NCBI RefSeq assembly: GCF_009650995.1
Contig: NZ_WHVV01000006.1
Span: 62,001-126,000 of the forward strand
Origin: Sporosarcina cascadiensis
GTDB taxonomy: Bacteria > Bacillota > Bacilli > Bacillales_A > Planococcaceae
Length of the DNA: 64,000 nt
Direction: 5' to 3'
Shown here: in pieces, positions 7,771-16,433 of the stretch
Numbering within the stretch: the first letter of the stretch is position 1
Layout of the letters: each line of letters starts with the position of its first letter
Notes under the pieces: generated by a model
Told to the model about the DNA's origin: nothing
The model's database searches: none
Seen by the model: the letters and a program-made list of their open reading frames with translations, nothing else
Position numbers and translations under genes: made by a program

Positions 7771-8703
7771 TCACTCCTCGTTAGTAAGTATACCGGATTG
7801 CTTTTCGGGATACCAAGGATTTAAGTGAATTAACACTTCATCGACGTCTTCATTCTGTGCAATAATCAAATTGCGCAATCTGCTCGTAATCACATGTCCT
7901 TCCTGAACTGTCAAATCACCTGGAATAGCGATGCGGATATCGACTAATACATAATGACCGTGCTCTCTGGCGCGCAGCCGGTCAATCCGTTTTATTTCAG
8001 GCATGGAATGAATGAGCTCTTCAAAGGCAGTTAAGCGCTCATCACTTACGCTTTTTTCCATCAGAATATCAATACTTTCTTTACCGATTTCAATTGCAAT
8101 TTTCAAAACCAGAATGGATACGATAATTCCGGCAATCGGGTCTCCATAGGCCAGCGGCGGAATTTCGAATGAATCTCCAAGCAATGCCAGTCCTATCCCG
8201 ACAACTGCTGCAAGAGAGGCATAGACATCAGCTAAATGATCATATGCTGTCGCAATCAGGCCTTTACTATTTTCCGAACGTCCGACACGTATCGTATAAA
8301 CGTACAGAGTATATTTCCAAATGAGTGAGATAACAGCGGTCAATAAAGCGATCCTGCTGGCGGTCGCCGGATCTTCAAATAATGCCATCACTGCTTCAAA
8401 TGCAATATAAATAGCGGCCAGTCCTAAAATTATGGCAACAAAACCCGATCCGATTACTTCAGCCTTGCCGTGTCCGTAAGGGTGATCTTCATCTGCAGGG
8501 CGTTTTGATATCCTCATAGAAGTCAATGCAGCAGCCGAAGCAACTACATCACCCGCATTGTGGAAGCCGTCCGCCAGTAACACAGGACTCTTGAAAACAA
8601 AGCCGACGATCAACTTTAAAATGGTCAGTACAATATTGCTCAGTAAACTTATCCAGATCGCCATGATAGAAGAAGCTGAGTGTCCTTGGTTACTATTGAT
8701 CAT
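7771..8703 (-). CDS. Cation diffusion facilitator (CDF) metal exporter
   Basis: The 310-residue protein has six hydrophobic segments and the metal-site residues of the CDF family: ADGFHNAGD in TM2 and YDHLADVYAS in TM5, plus HPYGHGK between TM2 and TM3. The C-terminal ~90 residues (from about 215) form the cytoplasmic metal-binding domain with EHGHYVLVDIRI. The N/D/H/D pattern in the two helices resembles manganese exporters such as MneP/MneS more than the HDHD pattern of zinc exporters (inference). It heads a three-gene operon and is preceded by a leader with a terminator hairpin, so expression may be attenuated. Confidence 0.9.
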   Translation of the reverse strand: MINSNQGHSASSIMAIWISLLSNIVLTILKLIVGFVFKSPVLLADGFHNAGDVVASAAALTSMRISKRPADEDHPYGHGKAEVIGSGFVAIILGLAAIYIAFEAVMALFEDPATASRIALLTAVISLIWKYTLYVYTIRVGRSENSKGLIATAYDHLADVYASLAAVVGIGLALLGDSFEIPPLAYGDPIAGIIVSILVLKIAIEIGKESIDILMEKSVSDERLTAFEELIHSMPEIKRIDRLRAREHGHYVLVDIRIAIPGDLTVQEGHVITSRLRNLIIAQNEDVDEVLIHLNPWYPEKQSGILTNEE

Positions 8704-8819
8704 AAGTGTTTCCCTCCTCTACTAGTGTTTCCCCTAAGCAACAAAAAAACCTCGCCTGTTGCAGGCAAGGTTTGGAAAATTTTTAATGGTTGTGTTAGGA
8801 CAAATTTAGTCATCGTCAT
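8700..8819 (-). other. Possible leader ORF overlapping the CDF start
   Basis: An ATG at 8819 (or 8813) opens a 39-codon frame that runs through the terminator hairpin at 8746-8773 and ends at a TGA sharing bases with the CDF start codon. It has only a weak ribosome site (GAGTG). If translated it would both melt the hairpin and couple translation to the transporter; it may equally be a chance frame. Confidence 0.25.
8740..8775 (-). terminator. Leader terminator/attenuator upstream of the CDF gene
   Basis: On the minus strand AACCTTGCCTG, a short CAA loop and CAGGCGAGGTT form a stem followed by seven T residues. It lies about 75 nt downstream of the -10 box and 40 nt before the gene it would control, so it is placed to attenuate rather than end an operon. 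Confidence 0.75.
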
Positions 8820-8843
8820 CACTCATTCATTTGTAGTTCATTT

Positions 8844-8872
8844 ATTATCCCATGAAATGAAGTTCTGTGCAA
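8844..8872 (-). promoter_or_regulatory. Sigma-A promoter of the CDF operon
   Basis: TTGCAC (8872-8867) and GATAAT (8849-8844) on the minus strand are separated by 17 bp. Confidence 0.65.
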
Positions 8873-8952
8873 CTGAGCCGATTGGTGAAGCAGCTAATCA
8901 AAGTTACTATAGGATTCGAGTTATGGTATAAGTTGATTTGTAAAGTGCAGAA

Positions 8953-9202
8953 TTTAGGTGGTGCGGTTTTCGTTGCTCGACTTGGCAGGAAGTTTGAACA
9001 AAGTGTGGGTTTGCAGTTTAACCCCGCTTCGGCGCTGGGGGATTGCCTTACGCTCTGAGCCTACTGGCGAAAGGCGTGCCAGCAGTCTCATAGCAACGGC
9101 CGACCCCGCAGTTGCGCCTACGCTGGTGTGGAGAATGTATGACATGCTGCATTTTTGCAGAGTGTGATTTAGTTGGTATGGTTTTCGTTACTCGACTTTG
9201 CA
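8953..9202. repeat. Intergenic element bounded by 35-bp direct repeats
   Basis: The 35-mers starting at 8953 and 9168 match at 30 positions (core GGTTTTCGTT then CTCGACTT). The DNA between them is GC-rich with several short inverted repeats, for example CTACTGGC and GCCAGCAG around 9060-9085, and holds no convincing gene. It looks like a non-coding repeat element inserted or duplicated in the 8881-9596 gap. Confidence 0.55.
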
Positions 9203-9337
9203 AGCGCGTTGATTACAAGAATCTGATTCCTTTTTGAATGATAAGTTTTGCATGAACACCATAGTTACTATAATAAACTCAAATAGTATGCTCATACAGC
9301 CTACTCACACACAAACTATTAAAACACCAGTCAGTGT

Positions 9338-9556
9338 ACCGGAGTGGAAGGCGGCGACTCGGGGAGGATCTGCCCGATAGGATGAGACAACTAAAGGGAG
9401 CGAAGCGAAAGAAGATGGCAGAAGGCACCCTGTATTGCCTTGATTTTTGCAAAGAGCGCAAAAATACGGCAAAGCGAACCCTTCGCTGTTCGCTTGGCTC
9501 ACCGAGGGCCCTCCCGAAAGCGTCCGCCTGGAACGCAGGGAAACGGTCTCTTTCCA
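9338..9556. repeat. Bacillaceae-type intergenic repeat with palindromic ends
   Basis: The stretch starts GGAGTGGAAGGCGGCGACTC and ends GAAAGCGTCCGCCTGGAACG, so the two ends are near-inverted copies (AGGCGG / CCGCCT). This beginning and end, and the inner GGGAGCGAAGCGA and GGCTCACCGAGGGC, match a class of long imperfect palindromes I know from intergenic DNA of Bacillaceae and Planococcaceae. The centre (about 9414-9490) seems to be extra material. No gene is supported here although several frames are open. Confidence 0.6.
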
Positions 9557-9596
9557 CTTACCCCATATTGCGCAATCACAGGCTTTCACACAACTA

Positions 9597-10922
9597 TTAT
9601 TGCTGTTCGACTCGTGGTTTACCCTGTGCAGCAGCAATCACATAACCGATCAGCCCGAACACTACTGCCGGCAAAATCCAGCCGACACCCTGTGTGTATA
9701 ATGGCAAGTAGCCGAGCACCTTCACTGCAGGTGCCCATTCCAGACCGAATGCGCTTAGCATATCAAATATTCCAATCACGCCGGCAGCGATTAAACCAAG
9801 AATATAGACTTCATGGTAGCCGCGGAATAAACGATGGAACAAACGGAAAATTATCAGCACGATTGCCAGCGGATAGATACCCACCAATACCGGAATCGTC
9901 ACCGCAAGCAGCTGTGTTAAACCAATATTGGCAACAACAGTAGAAAATATGGAAATGATAAATACAAATCCTTTGTATGATACCGCAGTGGCGACCCTTG
10001 AAAGATAGGACGCACTGGCAGACACCAGTCCGACGGAAGTCGTCAAGCAGGCAAGCGTTACGGCAAGGCCGAGCAGATACAGACCGTTATTACCCATCAG
10101 GGCATATGCAAGCTTCGCTAAAATATCTCCGCCGTTCGTAGCGCCTTCTGCCACGCTCCGGCTCGTCATACCCAAATAGGCTAACCCTGCATACACAAGA
10201 CTCAATCCTATCACAGCAATAGTACCGGCCTTCATAGTAATGGAAGTAATCGCTTTTCTATCCGTAATCCCTTTCGCTTTCACGGCATTAATGACAATGA
10301 TGGCAAAGACGAGAGCAGCCATTGCGTCCATCGTTCCGTATCCTTCAATAAATCCTTTGAAAAAGAAGTCCTTGGAATAGGGCTCTTGAGGCAAACCAGC
10401 TTCACCAACAGGGTTGACAATGCCGATCAAGACAATGAGCGTCACGATAGCAAGCAATATTGGTGTTAAAATACTGCCGAACCGATCGACCATTTTATTG
10501 GGCTTCAATGACAGCCAGATCGTCACGGCGAAGAAAAGAATCGAAAACAATACCAATGCCAGCCGGGTATAAGAATCTGGAACAAATGGGGAAACCGCAA
10601 TCTCAAATGATACAGTCGCCGTACGCGGCACTCCAAAAAACGGTCCAAGTGCTAAATACACAACTAAAGGAAAAATCATGGCGAACAACGGCGAGGCTTT
10701 TCCGGCCAAGTCGCTTAACTGATTCCCGCTCATCGTCACGGCAATGACACCTAAATAAGGGAGTCCGACACCCGTGATTAAGAAGCCCGCCAGCGTAATC
10801 CATGTCTGCGTGCCTGCCTGCTGACCGAGAAGCGGCGGGAAAATCATATTTCCTGCGCCAAAAAAGAGGGCAAACATGGTCAGCCCTAATTTCAGCGTGT
10901 CAAATCTGGTAAAACTATTCAT
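9597..10922 (-). CDS. brnQ: Branched-chain amino acid transport carrier BrnQ
   Basis: The 441-residue protein has about twelve transmembrane helices and the BrnQ (LIVCS family) blocks GLTMFALFFGAGNMIFPP, GLPYLGVIAVT and GPFFGVPRTATVSFE near the N-terminus. BrnQ carriers import leucine, isoleucine and valine with Na+ or H+. ATG at 10922 follows TCAGGAGGC. The leader holds a TTGACA promoter, a short hairpin at 10981-11000 and a CodY-box-like site, consistent with repression when branched-chain amino acids are plentiful (inference). No clear terminator is seen after it; the repeat element at 9338-9556 begins about 40 bp downstream. Confidence 0.93.
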   Translation of the reverse strand: MNSFTRFDTLKLGLTMFALFFGAGNMIFPPLLGQQAGTQTWITLAGFLITGVGLPYLGVIAVTMSGNQLSDLAGKASPLFAMIFPLVVYLALGPFFGVPRTATVSFEIAVSPFVPDSYTRLALVLFSILFFAVTIWLSLKPNKMVDRFGSILTPILLAIVTLIVLIGIVNPVGEAGLPQEPYSKDFFFKGFIEGYGTMDAMAALVFAIIVINAVKAKGITDRKAITSITMKAGTIAVIGLSLVYAGLAYLGMTSRSVAEGATNGGDILAKLAYALMGNNGLYLLGLAVTLACLTTSVGLVSASASYLSRVATAVSYKGFVFIISIFSTVVANIGLTQLLAVTIPVLVGIYPLAIVLIIFRLFHRLFRGYHEVYILGLIAAGVIGIFDMLSAFGLEWAPAVKVLGYLPLYTQGVGWILPAVVFGLIGYVIAAAQGKPRVEQQ

Positions 10923-10939
10923 TGTAAACTGCCTCCTGA

Positions 10940-10954
10940 AGTACTCTGAAAACT
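10940..10954 (-). promoter_or_regulatory. Possible CodY box upstream of brnQ
   Basis: AGTTTTCAGAGTACT on the minus strand matches 11 of 15 positions of the CodY consensus AATTTTCWGAAAATT. It lies about 18 bp before the brnQ start, inside the transcript. Confidence 0.35.
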
Positions 10955-11011
10955 ATATGTATTTTGATAATGGAACTTGTGCATAACCTCCATGTTATGC
11001 ATTGCTGTAAC

Positions 11012-11041
11012 ACTATAAGATAAGTAATAATGTTCTGTCAA
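11012..11041 (-). promoter_or_regulatory. Sigma-A promoter of brnQ
   Basis: TTGACA (11041-11036) and TATAGT (11017-11012) on the minus strand with an 18-bp spacer. Confidence 0.75.
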
Positions 11042-11091
11042 GTATACACAGTTGTTTTCACTATATAATGAAGAAACTGGAATTGAACCAT

Positions 11092-11115
11092 AAAAAAGGG
11101 CCTCCGAAGAGACCC
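11092..11115 (-). terminator. Terminator of fabI
   Basis: Minus-strand hairpin GGGTCTC-TTCG-GAGGCCC followed by six T residues, 9 bp after the stop codon. Confidence 0.9.
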
Positions 11116-11123
11116 GCAAACAT

Positions 11124-11903
11124 TTACCCCATAATATGATAACCTGCATCTACGTAAATAACTTCTCCTGTTACTCCGCTAGACAGATTACTAAGCATCG
11201 CTACCGTCATATCAGAAACTTCTTCCGGTTTAACATTGCGCTTTAGTGGAGCACGTTCTTCGATTTGACTCAGGATGGTATTAAAGGAAGGAACTCCTTT
11301 AGCAGACAATGTGCGCACTGCACCTGCAGAGATGGCGTTGACCCGGATATTCTTCTCGCCGAGTTCAGATGCTAAGTAGCGTACGGACGCTTCAAGAGCA
11401 GCCTTCGCAACGCCCATGACGTTATAGCCTTCCAATACACGTTCCGCGCCTAAATAACTCATCGTGATGATTGCGCCGCCTTCCGTCATATATTGGCGTG
11501 CTTCCCGTGCGGCAGCCACCAATGAATAAGAACTGGAGTCCTGCGCAAATGCATAGCCGTCACGTGTTGTCTCTACGAATGGATTGTGTAAATCTTGCTG
11601 ATGAGCGAAAGCAATAGAGTGAACGACACCGTGGATCACGCCGACTTGTTCACCGATGGTCTTAAATGCCTGCTCCATGCTTTCATCACTGTTGACGTCA
11701 CACTGTACAATTTGTGTAGCTTTCAATTCATGTTTATCCAGAGCTTTCTCTAACTTTTCACGGGAACGGTCTTTTCGGTAGGTGAAAATGACATTAGCGC
11801 CAACAGAGAATAATGATTTTGCTACACCCCAGCCAATGCTTCGTTCATTCGCAACACCCATAATAACAATGTTTTTACCTGATAGTTTTAATAAATCTTC
11901 CAT
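11124..11903 (-). CDS. fabI: Enoyl-[acyl-carrier-protein] reductase (NADH) FabI
   Basis: A 259-residue short-chain dehydrogenase of FabI type: Rossmann motif GVANERSIGWGVAK at residues 16-29, Tyr150 and the YNVMGVAK block giving Tyr160 and Lys167 (Y-x6-K), and the substrate-loop block AGAVRTLSAKGVPSF. FabI carries out the last, NAD(P)H-dependent step of each fatty-acid elongation cycle in the cytoplasm and is the triclosan target. ATG at 11903 with AGGAGG upstream is the start; the open frame extends 35 codons further without a better site. It has its own terminator, so it is monocistronic. Confidence 0.95.
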   Translation of the reverse strand: MEDLLKLSGKNIVIMGVANERSIGWGVAKSLFSVGANVIFTYRKDRSREKLEKALDKHELKATQIVQCDVNSDESMEQAFKTIGEQVGVIHGVVHSIAFAHQQDLHNPFVETTRDGYAFAQDSSSYSLVAAAREARQYMTEGGAIITMSYLGAERVLEGYNVMGVAKAALEASVRYLASELGEKNIRVNAISAGAVRTLSAKGVPSFNTILSQIEERAPLKRNVKPEEVSDMTVAMLSNLSSGVTGEVIYVDAGYHIMG

Positions 11904-12024
11904 AATAGCCTCCTGAATTACAGTAGTCACAATAATTTTCATACTCCTCATAATAGTACCATATTGAATGAAAGAACTGATACCTTTTCTGCAGACGGAT
12001 AACTGCATTTATAAATTGACTGTT

Positions 12025-12042
12025 AATAAATAAAAATACAGT
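12025..12042 (+). promoter_or_regulatory. Probable ARG box (ArgR/AhrC operator)
   Basis: AATAAATAAAAATACAGT matches 14 of 18 positions of the Bacillus ARG-box consensus CATGAATAAAAATKCAAK as I recall it. It abuts the -35 hexamer of the argC promoter, the right place for arginine-dependent repression. Confidence 0.6.
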
Positions 12043-12070
12043 TGACTTTATAATTATACATACGTATACT
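12042..12070 (+). promoter_or_regulatory. Sigma-A promoter of the argCJBD operon
   Basis: TTGACT (12042-12047), 17-bp spacer, TATACT (12065-12070). Confidence 0.8.
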
Positions 12071-12099
12071 TATCACTAATGAATAATGAGGTGATGACG

Positions 12100-13134
12100 A
12101 TGAAGGTAGGAATCATAGGAGCGTCAGGGTACGGGGGCCTCGAATTGATCCGGCTGCTGCAGGGCCACCCCGAAATTGAACAGATTGATTTATTCACATC
12201 TTCGGAAGAAGGAACCATATTTTCTGATAAATATCCACATTTAATGAATATTCATGATCAGCCTATGCAGGCGATAGAGCAGGAAAAAGTCCGGCAGCTG
12301 GATACTGTTTTCTTCAGTACTCCGGCAGGCGTAACAACTTCTTTACTTCCGCCACTAGTAGGAACGGGACCAAAATTAATTGATTTAGCAGGCGACTTCC
12401 GGCTGAAAGATCCGACTTTGTATGAACGGTGGTATCAAAAAGATGCACCGGAACTGACATTTCTTGAGAAAAGTGTTTATGGACTGCCTGAATGGAATAA
12501 AGAACTGATTAAAGATGCCGAATTCATCGCAAATCCGGGATGTTATCCGACTGCCGTGCTGCTTTCATTGCTTCCATTATTAAAGAATGGGTTGATTGAC
12601 GGAAGCCAGCTGGTCATCGATGCGAAAAGCGGTGTATCCGGCGCGGGCAACAAACCAAGTGCAGCTACGCACTTTAGTGAGACAAACGAAAACTTCTCCA
12701 TCTATAAATTGCATCAGCATCAGCATATCCCGGAAATCGAGCAGGCGATGAACCATTTCGCCGGCCAGCCGGAGCCCATCACATTCACTACGCATCTGGT
12801 GCCGATGACAAGAGGCATCATGGCGACAAGCTATGCAAAAGTGAATGGCCAGTTTACTGAACAGCAGTTAGCAGAATGCTTAAGAGAAACATACAAAGAC
12901 AGCCCGTTCGTACGTGTTCTGACGGATATTCAAAAAATCGGGACAAAACAAGTCTACGGTTCCAACTATTGCGATATACATGTCAAGGTAGATCCAAGAA
13001 CGAACCGGGCAACCATCGTGGCGGTCATCGACAACCTCGTAAAAGGGGCTGCGGGCCAGGCCATTCAGAATATGAACATCCAATATGGATTGGATGAAAC
13101 GACCGGAATTGATAATATACCATTATTTATTTGA
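12100..13134 (+). CDS. argC: N-acetyl-gamma-glutamyl-phosphate reductase
   Basis: The 344-residue protein starts MKVGIIGASGYGGLELIRLL, the NADP-binding glycine motif of ArgC, and contains the active-site block IANPGCYPTAVLLSL with the catalytic Cys. It reduces N-acetylglutamyl phosphate to the semialdehyde, third step of arginine synthesis. ATG at 12100 is preceded by AATGAGGTGATGACG, which is better than the upstream ATG at 12079. It is the first gene of argC-argJ-argB-argD. The promoter just upstream carries an ARG-box-like site. Confidence 0.96.
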   Translation: MKVGIIGASGYGGLELIRLLQGHPEIEQIDLFTSSEEGTIFSDKYPHLMNIHDQPMQAIEQEKVRQLDTVFFSTPAGVTTSLLPPLVGTGPKLIDLAGDFRLKDPTLYERWYQKDAPELTFLEKSVYGLPEWNKELIKDAEFIANPGCYPTAVLLSLLPLLKNGLIDGSQLVIDAKSGVSGAGNKPSAATHFSETNENFSIYKLHQHQHIPEIEQAMNHFAGQPEPITFTTHLVPMTRGIMATSYAKVNGQFTEQQLAECLRETYKDSPFVRVLTDIQKIGTKQVYGSNYCDIHVKVDPRTNRATIVAVIDNLVKGAAGQAIQNMNIQYGLDETTGIDNIPLFI

Positions 13135-13179
13135 TTCATAGACATCATAGAAAACACCAGAATTGAAGGGAGCACTACT

Positions 13180-14412
13180 ATGGAAACCATCGAAAGCATG
13201 AAGCGTATCTCGCGTAAAAATATTGTGTCACCAAAAGGGTTTAAGGCAGTCGGCATCCATTGCGGACTGAAACATAAGAAAAACGATCTGGCGCTCTTGG
13301 TCAGCGAAGTGCCGGCAAGCGTTGCGGGAGTCTTCACTACGAATGCGATCCAAGCGGCTCCGCTGAGTGTCACGAAACAAGTCGTCTATGAGACGCAGAA
13401 AATGCAGGCAGTCGTCATCAACTCGGGTAATGCCAATGCATGCACAGGTAAACAGGGAATGCTGGATGCGCTGCAAATGCAGCAGGAAACAGCTGATCAC
13501 CTGGGAATTGATAAAAGCTTAGTCGGCATCGCTTCAACAGGCGTCATTGGGGAAGCAATGAAAATGGAGCCACTGCTAGAAGGCATCAAGCAACTGCAGC
13601 CCATTGATAGTCTGGAAGGTTCCATTCAATTCTCTCAAGCTATTTTAACGACTGATACGGTTACAAAGAATACAGCGTATGCAACAGCGGTGGATGATCG
13701 CGAAATCGTTATTGCCGGCGTGGCAAAAGGTTCCGGCATGATCGAACCGAATATGGCGACTATGCTCGGTTTCATTACAACAGATGCAAACATTGAATCG
13801 GAATACTTACAGCAGGCATTAAAGGAAATAACAGACGTTACGTTCAACTCGATTACAGTTGACGGAGATACTTCTACCAATGATATGGTACTGGTCCTGG
13901 CGAACGGAATGGCAGGAAATGATGCGTTGACACCTGCGCATCCCGATTGGCAGTCGTTTATTAATGCACTGCATGCGGTGTCACTCGACTTGGCGAAAAT
14001 GATTGCTAAAGACGGAGAAGGTGCAACAAAACTGATAGAAACAAAAGTGACAGGTGCAATTTCTGATGAAGAAGCGCGTAAAATTGCCAAATCAGTAGTT
14101 GGTTCCCCGCTTGTGAAGACAGCAGTTTTCGGATGTGATGCCAATTGGGGCCGTATCATTGCAGCAATCGGCTACAGCGGGGCGGCAGTTGATCCGGATA
14201 CGATTAATATCTATATCGGCACGACGCTTGTAGTGGAAAACAGCGAGCCCGTCGAATTTTCTGAAGAAGATCTGCTGATTTATCTGAAGCAGCATGAAGT
14301 GAAGTTTTTAGTGGAACTGAACCAGGGACCGAAAAACACTGGTCAGGGAACAGCATGGGGGTGCGATCTGACTTATGACTACGTCCAAATCAATGCAACC
14401 TACCGTACGTAA
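13180..14412 (+). CDS. argJ: Bifunctional ornithine acetyltransferase / N-acetylglutamate synthase
   Basis: A 410-residue ArgJ proenzyme. The autocleavage site is visible as PNMATMLGF, with Thr194 as the nucleophile that becomes the N-terminus of the beta chain; KGSGMIEP precedes it. ArgJ transfers the acetyl group from N-acetylornithine to glutamate, making the pathway cyclic; whether it also uses acetyl-CoA cannot be told from sequence. The N-terminus includes FKAVGIHCGLKHKKNDLAL. The start follows GAAGGGAGC. There is no argA-like gene nearby, which fits the recycling pathway. Confidence 0.96.
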   Translation: METIESMKRISRKNIVSPKGFKAVGIHCGLKHKKNDLALLVSEVPASVAGVFTTNAIQAAPLSVTKQVVYETQKMQAVVINSGNANACTGKQGMLDALQMQQETADHLGIDKSLVGIASTGVIGEAMKMEPLLEGIKQLQPIDSLEGSIQFSQAILTTDTVTKNTAYATAVDDREIVIAGVAKGSGMIEPNMATMLGFITTDANIESEYLQQALKEITDVTFNSITVDGDTSTNDMVLVLANGMAGNDALTPAHPDWQSFINALHAVSLDLAKMIAKDGEGATKLIETKVTGAISDEEARKIAKSVVGSPLVKTAVFGCDANWGRIIAAIGYSGAAVDPDTINIYIGTTLVVENSEPVEFSEEDLLIYLKQHEVKFLVELNQGPKNTGQGTAWGCDLTYDYVQINATYRT

Positions 14413-15154
14413 GCGCCAGGTTATCAAACTGGGCGGCAGTATGCTCGATGAATTGAGCACAGCTTTTTTTGACAGAGTGAAACAATTACAGCAAGAAGGC
14501 ATACAATTAGTAATCGTCCATGGCGGCGGACCCAATATCAATCAGGAACTTGCGGACCGCGGCATCACATCTTCCGTAGTGAACGGCTTTCGAGTGACAT
14601 GTGGAGAAGCCATCGGTGTCGTCCAGTCCATCTTAATCGGACGTGTGAATCCCGCGCTCGTTCACCGTTTTAATGAAGAAGGTGTCAAGGCAATTGGATT
14701 GAGCGGTTTTGATGCGAATCTGTTCACTTGTGATTTGCTGGATTTTGAGACCTATGGATATGTAGGGGAGATTCAGGAAGTGAAAACGGAGATTCTGGAT
14801 TCATTGCTCGAAGCAGGTATTATTCCCGTCATTTCCTGTATCGGTGCAACGAACAAAGGGGAGCCGTTAAATGTTAATGCAGATACAGTCGCAAGCCGCA
14901 TTGCACTAGCAATTGAAGCGGAAAGTCTGCTGCTTGTAACAGATACGCCGGGTATTCGGATTCAAGATCAGCCACAGGCGCATGCAGTGCCTTCAGATAT
15001 TCAGGGCTGGATTGAATCGGAAGATATTTACGGCGGGATGATCCCGAAAGTGCAGGCGGCAATGGACTGTCTCCAGGCAGGAATTCCATCTGTCCAGATT
15101 GTCGGGCAGCAATTGTCCGGCACGATTATTACAAATGAGGAGGCTGTCGTGTGA
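14375..15154 (+). CDS. argB: Acetylglutamate kinase
   Basis: A 259-residue amino-acid kinase. KLGGSMLDE near the N-terminus and IVHGGGPNINQEL are the phosphate-binding motifs, and LNVNADTVASRIALAI and DTPGI mark the ATP part. It phosphorylates N-acetylglutamate, the second step of arginine synthesis and often the feedback-regulated one. The start overlaps the end of argJ by 38 bp: ATG 14375 has GGGGGTG upstream; ATG 14393 is possible but has no visible ribosome site. The short N-terminal region (no extra helix) is typical of the arginine-insensitive form (inference). Confidence 0.94.
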   Translation: MTTSKSMQPTVRKRQVIKLGGSMLDELSTAFFDRVKQLQQEGIQLVIVHGGGPNINQELADRGITSSVVNGFRVTCGEAIGVVQSILIGRVNPALVHRFNEEGVKAIGLSGFDANLFTCDLLDFETYGYVGEIQEVKTEILDSLLEAGIIPVISCIGATNKGEPLNVNADTVASRIALAIEAESLLLVTDTPGIRIQDQPQAHAVPSDIQGWIESEDIYGGMIPKVQAAMDCLQAGIPSVQIVGQQLSGTIITNEEAVV

Positions 15155-16281
15155 CTTCATTATTCAATAACTATGCAAGACGTTCTGTGCACCTGGTGAA
15201 AGGCCGGGGTACGGTCGTCACGGACGATCAAGGGAAAGAGTACCTCGATTTTACAAGCGGCATCGCCGTCGTCAGTCTTGGCCACGCACATCCCGCGATT
15301 GTCAAAACGCTGAACGAACAGGGTGAAAAACTGTGGCATACCTCGAATTTATTCGAAAGTCCTGAACAGGAAAAGTTAGCGGAAACGCTGATGAAAGATA
15401 CCGGTCTTGCGTACGCATTATTCTGCAACAGCGGTACAGAAGCGAATGAAGCGGCAATCAAACTGGCAAGAAAGCATACTGGAAAACATCATATACTGAC
15501 GTTTAAACAGTCTTTCCATGGACGGACTTTTGGTGCCATGGCAGCAACCGGTCAGGAAAAGATTCAGCAAGGCTTCGGTCCAATGCTGGAAGGCTTTGAA
15601 TGGCTGCCGTTTAACGACGCAGTTACGCTTGAAAATGCAGCGAATGAAAAAACAGCAGCGATCATGCTTGAGGTCATCCAAGGCGAAGGCGGCGTCAATT
15701 CTGTTGACCCGGCATTCGCAAAAGCCGTAATGGAAACTTGTGAAAAGTACGGCATCCTATTGATCATTGACGAAGTGCAGACGGGAATCGGTCGAACGGG
15801 CACGCGCTATGCTTACGAGCAGACAGCTTTGAAACCCGATATCGTCACACTGGCGAAAGGGCTCGGCGGAGGCTTTCCGATTGGGGCACTCTTAGCGGGG
15901 AAAGAGTTGTTCGATACATTCGGTCCAGGTTCCCACGGCACGACATTCGGCGGGAATCCGCTAGCTGTATCGGTCGCTCAGACAGTTGTCGATCTAGTGT
16001 TTGAACCTGCATTCTTACAAGATATACAGGAGAAATCAACATACTTGAAAGAGCAGCTGACTGCGGCAATTCCAGCAGATAAGTATTCATTGCGAGGAAA
16101 CGGGCTTCTGATCGGAATTCATTCGAATGAAGAAATCGGTTCTGTGATCCAGCAAGCAGAGCAGCAGGGGCTATTGCTTGTGCCGGCGGGAACGAATGTT
16201 ATCCGCTTGCTGCCCCCGCTGACTGTCACGAAGGATGAAATTGATCAGGCAGTTGCGATTTTGAAGAAGTTATTAGTGTAA
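15151..16281 (+). CDS. argD: Acetylornithine aminotransferase
   Basis: A 376-residue class III PLP aminotransferase. Lys236 in LAKGLGGGFPIGA is the cofactor lysine; NSGTEANEAAIKLARK binds phosphate and IIDEVQTGIGRTG carries the pyridine-binding Asp. It makes N-acetylornithine from the semialdehyde with glutamate as amino donor. GTG 15151 overlaps the argB stop (GTGTGA) and has AGGAGG 8 bp upstream, so translation is coupled. Last gene of the arg operon; a terminator follows. No argF, carA or carB follows, so ornithine-to-citrulline steps are encoded elsewhere. Confidence 0.95.
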   Translation: MTSLFNNYARRSVHLVKGRGTVVTDDQGKEYLDFTSGIAVVSLGHAHPAIVKTLNEQGEKLWHTSNLFESPEQEKLAETLMKDTGLAYALFCNSGTEANEAAIKLARKHTGKHHILTFKQSFHGRTFGAMAATGQEKIQQGFGPMLEGFEWLPFNDAVTLENAANEKTAAIMLEVIQGEGGVNSVDPAFAKAVMETCEKYGILLIIDEVQTGIGRTGTRYAYEQTALKPDIVTLAKGLGGGFPIGALLAGKELFDTFGPGSHGTTFGGNPLAVSVAQTVVDLVFEPAFLQDIQEKSTYLKEQLTAAIPADKYSLRGNGLLIGIHSNEEIGSVIQQAEQQGLLLVPAGTNVIRLLPPLTVTKDEIDQAVAILKKLLV

Positions 16282-16326
16282 AGCTACTTGAATTAAAGCA
16301 GTCAGCGAACTGCTATTCAATTTGCA

Positions 16327-16357
16327 GGAATTCTCCAGCAGCGGAGGATTCCTTTTT
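16327..16357 (+). terminator. Terminator of the arg operon
   Basis: GGAATTCTCC / GGAGGATTCC stem with AGCAGC loop, then TTTTT. Confidence 0.88.
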
Positions 16358-16433
16358 AGTTTTTTCTATACAAAAAAATCTCACTCAGGTATAGTAAATG
16401 AAACAAAATTAATAGATTGGAAGTGTTGCAGAC

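Noticed and set aside
8740-8872. CDF leader considered as a yybP-ykoY manganese riboswitch
   Set aside because: The conserved GGGGAGUA-type and paired loop sequences of that class are not visible; only a promoter and one hairpin are seen.
9279-9943. Several overlapping open frames on both strands between the CDF gene and brnQ
   Set aside because: They have no ribosome sites or family resemblance and lie in GC-rich palindromic repeat DNA or antisense to brnQ.
13635-14159. 174-codon minus-strand frame inside argJ
   Set aside because: It lies wholly antisense to argJ, whose motifs and codon use are clear; no start signal.
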